This document shows positions 36,209 to 44,232 of a stretch of DNA of 64,000 nt, piece after piece. Location: contig DASPXV010000139.1 of the NCBI GenBank assembly GCA_035637115.1, positions 1 through 64,000 of the forward strand, written 5' to 3'. Position numbers and translations under genes: made by a program. Source of the DNA: JAICSD01 sp035637115. GTDB taxonomy: Bacteria; Acidobacteriota; Vicinamibacteria; Vicinamibacterales; 2-12-FULL-66-21. The notes under the pieces were generated by a model that was not told the DNA's origin, did no database searches, and was given only the letters and a program-made list of their open reading frames with translations. The first letter of the stretch is position 1. Each line of letters opens with the position of its first letter.

Positions 36209-39104
36209 GACAGCAAAGCCGCGAAACGGACCGCGAACGACGATTTCCGTGCAGGGCGCGCGGGTTCACAACCTGCGCAACATCTCCGTCGAGCTCCCCC
36301 GCGACAAGATGATCGTCATCACGGGACTGTCAGGTTCCGGCAAGTCGAGCCTGGCGTTCGACACGATCTACGCCGAAGGACAGCGGCGGTACCTGGAATC
36401 GCTCTCGAGCTACGCAAAGAGATTCGTCGCGCAGGTCTCGAAACCGGACGTCGACTTCGTCTTCGGACTCTCCCCTGTCATCTCGATCGAGCAGAAAACG
36501 CTCGCCAGCAATCCTCGCTCTACGGTGGGGACGATGACGGATATCGCGAGCTATTTGAATCTGCTTTTCGCGACGATCGGCGAACCGCATTGCCCGCGCA
36601 CGGGAGAGGCTGTCCCAAGCCGATCCTCCAGTCAGATTCTCGAAGCCATCCTGTCTCTCCCGGAAGGCGCGACGATCGAACTTCGCGCACCGGTCTTCAA
36701 GGTTTACGGCGAAGAGCTCGAGTTCGTGTTCACCGAGATCCGGAAGAAGGGGTGCCGCACGCTGATCATCGACGGGAAGCCCGTTGACATCTCAGAAGAG
36801 ACGGAACTCGACGTCGCGGATGTCGTCAACATGGACGCAGTTGTCGATCGATTCGTCGTGAGCCGGCGGCACGAGAAGGCAATCAAAGCGGGGATTGCGG
36901 CGACGCTGCTGGTCGGCGACGGCCTGATGCAGGTACACGTTACGAAAGGTGCCAGCAAGGCGGAGGCGGACCGCTTCTACAAGGGGCTCTCCAGCACGAC
37001 GCATCACTTCGTGTACGGAGACATCGGGCCCAATTTTTTCGTCTTCAACGATCCGGAGAGCGCCTGCCGTACCTGCGGTGGACTCGGCATAGACAAGGTC
37101 ACCCACCCCGAGCTGCTCATCCCCGATCCGAAGCGCAGCATTCTCGGCGGCTGCTTCGTACGCGAAGCATTCAAGTACAACCCGGACACGTGGGACGGGC
37201 GCGTGATGTACAGCCTGTCTGTGGCGCTCGGTTTCCCTCTCGATTCGCCATGGTCGATGCTGAACGACAAGGCGAAACAGGGCATTCTCTACGGCATCGA
37301 GCCGAAGAAACTGCGAATGCTCACGCCACCGGATGCCAAAGTGCCGCTCCGCGCCGGTGACGAAGGGCGCGAAGTCGGCTGGACCGGGATAGCCAGGCGC
37401 ATCGAACGGCACTATCGGCGCTACCGGCAACGCGGCGAAGCGAACTCGAGGATGGAAGCGTGGCTCGAGAAGGTGATGGTCGAGCATACGTGTCCGGACT
37501 GCCAGGGCGCGCGGCTCAGGGCCACGCGATCGCTGTTTACGGTAGGCGGAAAGTCGATCTACGACGTCGGCCAGTTGAACTTCGACGAGCTGCAGGCGTT
37601 CCTCGGCACGATCAAGCCGGTAGGCCGCGGCGCTGACGCGGGACGTCAGGTCCTCAAGGAGATCCGCGGGCGACTCGACCTGTTGCTCGGCATCGGTCTC
37701 GATTACCTGAATTTCAATCGGCGGTCGGGCACGCTCTCGGGCGGCGAGTCCCAGCGCATCCGCCTGTCGACGCAGATCGGATCTGGACTGATGGGCATGC
37801 TCTACGTGCTCGACGAGCCCAGCATCGGACTGCATCCAAAAGACAACGTGAAGATGATCGGCACGCTCGAAAGTCTGCGCGACATCGGCAACACCGTGAT
37901 CGTCGTCGAGCACGACGAGGATACGATCCGCGCGGCAGACCACCTGGTCGAAATGGGTCCTGGCGCCGGCGTGCACGGCGGCTGCGTCGTCGTCGAAGGG
38001 GATTTCGACGATCTGCTGAAGTGCAAGGCGTCGCCGACCGGCCAGTTCCTCTCCGGAAAGCGCTCGATTGCAACGCCAAAGAAGCGGCGCGAGGGAAACG
38101 GCCACACGCTCGTGGTACGCGGCGCTCGCGAGAACAATCTCAAGTCGATAGACGTCACGTTCCCGCTCGGCATGGTTGTCGCGATTACCGGCGCCTCGGG
38201 ATCAGGCAAGAGCACTCTCGTCAGCGACGTGCTCTACAAAGCGCTGTGGAAGCGGCTCGTGGACACGCGCACGCTTCCCGGAGCGCATGACGCGATCGAA
38301 GGCATCGAACACGTCCATCGCGTCGTCAACATCGATCAATCAGCCATCGGACGGAATAGCCGGTCGAATCCCGCGACCTACGTCGGGTTCTACGATGCGA
38401 TCCGCGACCTGTTCGCGACGACGCCGATCTCGATCGAGCGCGATTACAAGCCGGGGCGCTTCAGCTTCAACGTGGCGGGTGGACGCTGCGAGGAATGCCA
38501 GGGGGAAGGCGCGATCACGACGCAGCTGTACTTCATGCCGGACGTCGAGGTCACGTGCGGCGTCTGCAAAGGCGCGAGGTTCAACAGCGACACGCTCGAA
38601 GTCACCGTGCGTGGCAAGACGATCGCGGACGTGCTCAACATGTCGGTCGAGGAGGGAGTCACGTTCTTCGCGCCCGAGCCGCCCATCTGCCGGAAGATCG
38701 AAGTCCTCAACGACCTTGGGCTCGGCTACCTGACGGTCGGCCAGTCGTCGACGACGCTTTCGGGCGGCGAGGCGCAGAGGATTAAGATCGCGACCGAGCT
38801 CAGCACGCTGCAGCGTTCGAAGCACACCGTCTACATCCTCGACGAACCCACGACCGGGCTGCACCTGGCAGACATCGAGCGCCTGCTCGAGTCGCTGAAC
38901 CGGCTGGTCGACGCCGGACATACGGTGCTGCTGATCGAACACCACATGGACGTGATCAAAACCGCCGATCATGTGATCGATCTCGGACCGGAGGGAGGAC
39001 ACGCGGGTGGCGAGGTCGTCGTGACCGGCACGCCGGAAGACGTTGTTCGAAGCAAGGCGTCTCACACCGGCAGGTTTCTGAAGCCACGCCTGCGTCCTGC
39101 GTAG
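36198..39104 (+). CDS. UvrA-family ABC ATPase (UvrA paralogue)
   Basis: 968 aa. Two ABC cassettes: Walker A GLSGSGKSS (43-51) and GASGSGKST (~665), and signatures LSGGE at about 512 and 854. The DNA-binding zinc finger CEEC...CGVC near 763-790 is intact. The other zinc module is degenerate: only CRTC (290-293) remains, while the expected preceding CPxCG is replaced by THHFVYGDIG. The UvrB-interaction-like segment (~150-230) is present. It may be the only UvrA or a specialised UvrA2/DrrC-like drug-resistance paralogue. Its operon of cell-wall hydrolases favours the latter. Confidence 0.88.
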   Translation: MGARTAKPRNGPRTTISVQGARVHNLRNISVELPRDKMIVITGLSGSGKSSLAFDTIYAEGQRRYLESLSSYAKRFVAQVSKPDVDFVFGLSPVISIEQKTLASNPRSTVGTMTDIASYLNLLFATIGEPHCPRTGEAVPSRSSSQILEAILSLPEGATIELRAPVFKVYGEELEFVFTEIRKKGCRTLIIDGKPVDISEETELDVADVVNMDAVVDRFVVSRRHEKAIKAGIAATLLVGDGLMQVHVTKGASKAEADRFYKGLSSTTHHFVYGDIGPNFFVFNDPESACRTCGGLGIDKVTHPELLIPDPKRSILGGCFVREAFKYNPDTWDGRVMYSLSVALGFPLDSPWSMLNDKAKQGILYGIEPKKLRMLTPPDAKVPLRAGDEGREVGWTGIARRIERHYRRYRQRGEANSRMEAWLEKVMVEHTCPDCQGARLRATRSLFTVGGKSIYDVGQLNFDELQAFLGTIKPVGRGADAGRQVLKEIRGRLDLLLGIGLDYLNFNRRSGTLSGGESQRIRLSTQIGSGLMGMLYVLDEPSIGLHPKDNVKMIGTLESLRDIGNTVIVVEHDEDTIRAADHLVEMGPGAGVHGGCVVVEGDFDDLLKCKASPTGQFLSGKRSIATPKKRREGNGHTLVVRGARENNLKSIDVTFPLGMVVAITGASGSGKSTLVSDVLYKALWKRLVDTRTLPGAHDAIEGIEHVHRVVNIDQSAIGRNSRSNPATYVGFYDAIRDLFATTPISIERDYKPGRFSFNVAGGRCEECQGEGAITTQLYFMPDVEVTCGVCKGARFNSDTLEVTVRGKTIADVLNMSVEEGVTFFAPEPPICRKIEVLNDLGLGYLTVGQSSTTLSGGEAQRIKIATELSTLQRSKHTVYILDEPTTGLHLADIERLLESLNRLVDAGHTVLLIEHHMDVIKTADHVIDLGPEGGHAGGEVVVTGTPEDVVRSKASHTGRFLKPRLRPA

Positions 39105-39124
39105 CCGCGCGTTAAGATGCACGC

Positions 39125-40171
39125 ATGAATCGACGCCGTTTCGTGCAGTCTCTTGGCGCGCTCTCGCTCGCGTCGCAGCTTCCCACGCCGAAGAGCATCG
39201 CGGCAGCATCATCAACGATCAAGCCCAGACGGCTCGCGCCCGGCGACACCGTTGCGCTCGTCAGTCCTGCCAGCGCGACCTTCAATACGGTCGATCTTCA
39301 GATTGCGAAGGAGTCGCTCGAAGCGCTCGGCTTCAAGGTGAAGGCAGGCGAGCACATGATGGAGCGCCACGGATATCTTGCCGGCGAGGACAAGGCGCGG
39401 GCGGAAGACATCAACAAGGCATTCGCCGATAAATCTGTTGCCGCGGTGCACGCCATCCGCGGAGGCTGGGGCAGCGCGCGGGTGCTGCCCTCCCTGGACT
39501 TCGACACGATTCGGCAAAATCCGAAGGTCCTCATTGGCTACAGCGACATCACGGCGCTGCTGCTCTCGATCCAGGGGAGGACGGGTCTCATCACTTTTCA
39601 CGGCCCGATCGGTCTCGGCCGGTGGGACCCGTGGTCGCTCGATTACTACAAGCGCGTGCTGTTGAATGGCGAGCAGGTCACCTACACGAACAAGCAGGGG
39701 ATTTCCACAGAGCGGAACAGCCTGACGCAGGTCGAATTCCGCACGCAAACGATCACGCCTGGAAAGGCGCGGGGCCGCCTGCTGGGCGGGAACCTCACCG
39801 TCCTCACCACGATTCTCGGCTCTCCGTACTTGCCCGACTGGGACGGCGCGATCCTGTTCTGCGAAGACGTTCGGGAAGATCTGTATCGCGTCGATCGGAT
39901 GCTCACGCAGCTCAAGCTCGCGGGGATCCTGGGCAAGATCAAAGGGTTCGTGTTCGGTGGCTGTTCCGAGTGTGGACCTGGCGACGGCAATTACGGTGCG
40001 CTGACGCTCGAGGAAATCTTCAACGATCACATCAAGCCGCTGGCGATTCCCGCCTGGCAAGGGGCGATGATCGGGCACGCGCAACCCCAGTGGACGCTCC
40101 CGGTCGGCGCGCAGGTGGAGATCGATGCGGCGGCGGGCACGATCGCCCTGCTGGAGCCGGTGGTCAGCTAG
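39125..40171 (+). CDS. LD-carboxypeptidase (S66 family)
   Basis: 348 aa. It starts with a Tat-like MNRRRFVQSLGAL leader. The S66 catalytic triad is visible: Ser140 (GYSDITALL), Glu247 (LFCEDV) and His318 (GHAQPQW). S66 enzymes remove the terminal D-Ala of muropeptide tetrapeptides by cutting an L,D bond, or cleave microcin-like toxins (MccF). The leader suggests an extracytoplasmic or periplasmic site. It is last in the operon with the beta-lactamase-like, NTase and UvrA-like genes. Its stop shares CTAG with the convergent gene. Confidence 0.92.
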   Translation: MNRRRFVQSLGALSLASQLPTPKSIAAASSTIKPRRLAPGDTVALVSPASATFNTVDLQIAKESLEALGFKVKAGEHMMERHGYLAGEDKARAEDINKAFADKSVAAVHAIRGGWGSARVLPSLDFDTIRQNPKVLIGYSDITALLLSIQGRTGLITFHGPIGLGRWDPWSLDYYKRVLLNGEQVTYTNKQGISTERNSLTQVEFRTQTITPGKARGRLLGGNLTVLTTILGSPYLPDWDGAILFCEDVREDLYRVDRMLTQLKLAGILGKIKGFVFGGCSECGPGDGNYGALTLEEIFNDHIKPLAIPAWQGAMIGHAQPQWTLPVGAQVEIDAAAGTIALLEPVVS

Positions 40172-42297
40172 GGATTAGTTCGGCCACACCTCGTCAAATT
40201 GATCGACGTCATCACATCCCCTTCCTGGATCCTGTCGATCGCCGGAAGATCCACGGGCATCACGTGCGCGAAGATCGTGTAATCACCGTTCAGCCGGGGA
40301 TTGTCCACGAGATTGATGAAGAACTGCGCGTCCCCCGTGTTGCGCCCTCGGGTCGAAAGGCCGACCGTTCCTCGCGAATTACTCCCCGCAATCTCGTCCC
40401 GCATGAACTCTTTGGCGCCGGCGTACTCGTTGGCGCCAGGACTTCCCCCCTGGATCACGAAATTGGGGGCGACGCGATGGATCGTGAGGCCGTTGTAGTA
40501 CTTGTCCTTTGTCGCGAGCTTCAGAAAGCGATCCACGGCGATCGGCGCGAGCGCAGGATCCATCTGCATGCGGAATGACCCCCCGGAACGCAAATCGATC
40601 GCGACGCACTGACGAAGGTCCCTGAACTCCTGCGGCCATCCCCGGCGGTAGGGGACCGGCTCGGGCAGCGCGATTCTTCCACTCAGGCCGATGACGATTT
40701 GCGCCGCCTTCTCGGCGACCTTTGGGTCGAAGTCCTTCAGCCAGGGGAAGAGCTCGTTCGCGTTGTCCGGCTGCGCATGAACCGCGATGGCGTCGAGCAA
40801 TGCCGTCCGCGCATCGCGCGACGTTTCCCTTCCCTCTTTCGTCAGCCGTGTGAGCGCGCCGAGGAGCGGGCGGTAGATGCGATCGCTGCGCGGGGAATCC
40901 TTCAGCAGGATGGCGGCCGTCCGGAGCAACTGCACGTCCATGCTGTCGAGCGCGCCGACGATTGCGGTGTCCGCATCCGCTTTCCTGAGCCGCCGCCATG
41001 GCCCGAGGGCCGCCTCTCGCACGTTGTCGTTCGGATCGAACGCGAGCTTCTCCAGGTGCAGCAGATCGCCGGCGACGGCAGCGGCTCCTGCCGCATACAT
41101 GCGAACCCACCAGACAGGATGCGTGACGAATGCCTCCATGGAGGGCGCGGCCTTCTCCGCCGAACGTTTCGCGAGCGCGACGAACGCGTGCGTTTCGCGA
41201 TGCCATGGGCCAATGGTGGACGGCACTCTCGCTTCGGCGGCAATGCGCTCCGTCAGGTCCGAATCTTCCTTGCAGAGATCGCCGAGCGCGTCCAGCGCCG
41301 CGAGCACGACGTGCTGGTCGGCATCACTCAGGAGTCTCTCGAGGGGCGCGCACCCGTGAATCGGGGCTGCGCGCCTGACGTAGGCGCGCAGCGCTTCGTA
41401 GCGAACCTGCGGCGACTTGTCGTCGAGCAGGTCCTCGATCGCTTCAATGCGCTCGTCATCTTCAAGACCGCCGCCACCGCCGCCGAGCACCGCGGCGGCA
41501 ACCCGTCGCACCTGCCAGTAATCGTCTTTCAGCGCTTCCTCTTCCGTATCGGCTTCGAGGGATCGTCCCGTGTTCAGCGCCATGAACGCATGGAACCTGA
41601 CGTCGTCCACATCGTTAGTGGACAATTTCCTGACCATCTTTTTCAGGCGCGCAACAGAGTCCTCGTCGAGCGCCGTGATCTTCTGGTTGTTGCGCGCCAC
41701 CGATTCGAACCCCTGGGCGGCGGCGACGTAGTACGACTGGAACAACGGATCCGGCGCCGTGAAGTTCGCCACCTTGAGGAGAATCTCCTCGACGCGGTGG
41801 ACCTGTTCCGGCTTGGAGTACGCGATCCGGGACAGCGGTCCCATGACAGGCGCGATAGCGCCCAGCGTTTGCGGGCCGGTAATGGACGCAGAGCCGATGT
41901 TGAACATCCAGGAGGTTGCCGACGCCACCAGGCCGGGATCAACCGCCGGGTCGAAACCGTGCAGCGATTGGGCGATCGCATCACCGCGCGTCGCTGTCGC
42001 GATCGGGCCGCGGAGCGCGAGGAGCTGCGGAACGACACGGGGATCTTCGAGACGGCCCAGCGCGCGAGTGGCGGCAGCGCGGACGGGCGCATCCTGATCC
42101 AATGGCACCGCGAGTTGCAGGAGCGGTTCGACGCCGGCCCACGCCTTTTCCGCGTCGAGCACCTCGACGGCTTCCGCGCCGATCGGCTGCGCCATCTGCC
42201 GCAGCGTCTCGAGCGGAATGCCGCGCGGCGGCCGCCCTTGCTGATGCAGCACACCGAGAGCCGCGAGCGCCGCCAGCAGCGTGGACACTCCCTTCAT
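40168..42297 (-). CDS. HEAT-repeat protein fused to cyclophilin-type PPIase
   Basis: 709 aa with a signal-like N-terminus. Residues ~50-540 are HEAT repeats (PVRAAATRALGRLEDPRVV, SPQVRYEALRAYVRRAA, HVVLAALDALGDL). Residues ~560-709 are a cyclophilin domain with LTIHRVAPNFVIQGGSPGA, AQFFINLVDN and YTIFAHVMPVDLPAIDRI. The isomerase is probably presented on a scaffold that grips client or envelope proteins. It follows the cytosolic M49 gene by 6 nt and closes that operon. Confidence 0.87.
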   Translation of the reverse strand: MKGVSTLLAALAALGVLHQQGRPPRGIPLETLRQMAQPIGAEAVEVLDAEKAWAGVEPLLQLAVPLDQDAPVRAAATRALGRLEDPRVVPQLLALRGPIATATRGDAIAQSLHGFDPAVDPGLVASATSWMFNIGSASITGPQTLGAIAPVMGPLSRIAYSKPEQVHRVEEILLKVANFTAPDPLFQSYYVAAAQGFESVARNNQKITALDEDSVARLKKMVRKLSTNDVDDVRFHAFMALNTGRSLEADTEEEALKDDYWQVRRVAAAVLGGGGGGLEDDERIEAIEDLLDDKSPQVRYEALRAYVRRAAPIHGCAPLERLLSDADQHVVLAALDALGDLCKEDSDLTERIAAEARVPSTIGPWHRETHAFVALAKRSAEKAAPSMEAFVTHPVWWVRMYAAGAAAVAGDLLHLEKLAFDPNDNVREAALGPWRRLRKADADTAIVGALDSMDVQLLRTAAILLKDSPRSDRIYRPLLGALTRLTKEGRETSRDARTALLDAIAVHAQPDNANELFPWLKDFDPKVAEKAAQIVIGLSGRIALPEPVPYRRGWPQEFRDLRQCVAIDLRSGGSFRMQMDPALAPIAVDRFLKLATKDKYYNGLTIHRVAPNFVIQGGSPGANEYAGAKEFMRDEIAGSNSRGTVGLSTRGRNTGDAQFFINLVDNPRLNGDYTIFAHVMPVDLPAIDRIQEGDVMTSINLTRCGRTNP

Positions 42298-42303
42298 GGA
42301 GAT

Positions 42304-44232
42304 CTATCGCCGGCCTGAATACTCCAGCATTTGCGCGGTCAGGTCCAGCGGATACGAGATTTGGACATCGATAATCTCGCCGTGGCCGTCGCGGACGGCC
42401 TCGAGCTTCGGCTGGACGAACCCCGTATAGGACGGCATGCGCAGGCGATCCACACGCGCGACGATTTCGTCGCGCAGCTCCGGATCGAAGTGGACGCCAT
42501 AGGTTTCGAACAGCGCCTTTGCCGCGTCGTAATCACCTTCCGCCTTGATGCGCTGCACTTCGGCGAGCAGGCGGCCGACGCCTTCCTGGAATGCCTTTAC
42601 GTCGACCATGACGTAGTAGGTCTTGTTGTCGCGGCGACGGATCTCGATGGCGGACGAATTGGCGATGAGCCAGTTCACGATCATCTGGCGGTTGCGCATG
42701 TGGTCTTCTTCTATCTGAGATCCTTCGCGTACGCGCCGCAGCTGGACGAGCGCGTTCCGCGCGTATCCTTCGTACTCCGCCCGCACGATGTCCGCGTGGT
42801 CCGCCTCCTCCACGAGCCCGAGCTCCACGAGCTTCGGATTCGGCACGAAGTACAACGCGACGAGATCCGCGCGCGACTCCTCGAGAGCCGAGTACTGCTC
42901 CTTGAGGAACGCCTGCGGATTTCCCTGCAGGTGCTCGCCGATCCGGCCGGAGCCGTGCCCGATTACCTCGTGCATGTCGGTCGTGAGCTCACTCGCGACG
43001 CTGCTCCACTTTTCGGCGCGCTCCGCCTCTTCGGCGCTCCAGGCGAACTCGCGGCGGAACTCCGGCAGTGTGGATTTGTCGTACGCCTGGTTCGCGTTCG
43101 ACAGCGACACCGACTTGCTGCCGTGATGCTCGCGGATCGTCTGATCGTTCGGCAGGTTGATGCCGACGGGCGTCACGGGCCCGGAGTCGCCGGTTTCGAC
43201 CACGACGTCGATCGCATTGGCCGATACGCCTCGCACCCCCTGCTTCTTGTACTTGTCGGCCCATGGCATGCGGTCTTCGAACCACTGCGCCGCGTCGGCC
43301 AGCTTCCGAATTCCTTCCGTCTTGTGCGGGTTGACGTAGTAGACGAGCCCTTCCCACGCTCCCTTCGTCCCGCGTGGGTCCATGTAGACTTCGACGAAGC
43401 CGTTGATCGTGTCCACGGGTGAATCGCGATCCTCCACCCAGGCGATGTCGTAGGCGATGCGGTCCGCCGTCTCGCCGGTTTCGTAGAACCGGATCAACGC
43501 TTGCAGCGCGTGCGCCATCTTTTCCGTGGCAAACGGGATCGCGGCACGGAGGTGCCGGACGATGTCGCGGATGTAGGCGTCGTAGCGGCCGCCGATGCGA
43601 TAGACCTCTTCGATCAGGCGGCCGTCCTGCTTCACGAGACGAGAATTCAGCGGGTAGCGCTCCTGGAAGCCGTCGAGGTCGAGCATCGACACGCCGGCGT
43701 ACAGATTGTTTGCGCTCGCCTGCAGGATGTCCCTGCCCTCACCCGGCGTCTTGTTCGTGACAATCGGATCCACGTTGACGTCGAAGAACAACGGCTCGAG
43801 GCGGGCAAGATCAGCCGGGATCCGCGCGCCGTTCGCCGCCGCCTTCCGCGCGGCCGCTTCGAACGCCGCGGCCGTGCACTTCAACACGAACTTCCGTGCC
43901 GTGAGGTTGTTGTACGGACCCGTGTTTATCCAGAACAGTTTCGTATAACGCGTGATCTCCGCGAGCGTATCCGGATCGATCTCATCCGCATGGGTCAGGA
44001 TTTCCTCCAGCACCTCACGCATCTCGAGGTTATGCGCGTAGCGCTGGTCGTAATAGATGTCGCGCCCGGCAATCGCCGCCTGATACAAGTGATAGATCAG
44101 CTTCTTCTCGCCCAGGGGCAAGTCGGCGAAGCCGTCCGCGTAAAGCTGCACGACCGCCGCTTCATCGATGCGCTCGAGCAGATACGGGCGCGTGTCGGCG
44201 TGCAGCGCAGACGAGTGGCTGGGTGCGCTCAT
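42304..44232 (-). CDS. M49 (dipeptidyl peptidase III-family) metallopeptidase, cytosolic copy
   Basis: 642 aa without a signal peptide. It has the M49 zinc motif HEVIGH (421-426) and the second motif EESRAD (451-456), with the fuller GHGSGRIGEHLQG context typical of DPP III. All ligands are intact, so it should release dipeptides from peptide N-termini. The ATG overlaps the stop of the upstream paralogue by 4 nt; a longer frame upstream is antisense noise over that paralogue. It is the second of a tandem pair sharing domain architecture. Confidence 0.92.
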   Translation of the reverse strand: MSAPSHSSALHADTRPYLLERIDEAAVVQLYADGFADLPLGEKKLIYHLYQAAIAGRDIYYDQRYAHNLEMREVLEEILTHADEIDPDTLAEITRYTKLFWINTGPYNNLTARKFVLKCTAAAFEAAARKAAANGARIPADLARLEPLFFDVNVDPIVTNKTPGEGRDILQASANNLYAGVSMLDLDGFQERYPLNSRLVKQDGRLIEEVYRIGGRYDAYIRDIVRHLRAAIPFATEKMAHALQALIRFYETGETADRIAYDIAWVEDRDSPVDTINGFVEVYMDPRGTKGAWEGLVYYVNPHKTEGIRKLADAAQWFEDRMPWADKYKKQGVRGVSANAIDVVVETGDSGPVTPVGINLPNDQTIREHHGSKSVSLSNANQAYDKSTLPEFRREFAWSAEEAERAEKWSSVASELTTDMHEVIGHGSGRIGEHLQGNPQAFLKEQYSALEESRADLVALYFVPNPKLVELGLVEEADHADIVRAEYEGYARNALVQLRRVREGSQIEEDHMRNRQMIVNWLIANSSAIEIRRRDNKTYYVMVDVKAFQEGVGRLLAEVQRIKAEGDYDAAKALFETYGVHFDPELRDEIVARVDRLRMPSYTGFVQPKLEAVRDGHGEIIDVQISYPLDLTAQMLEYSGRR

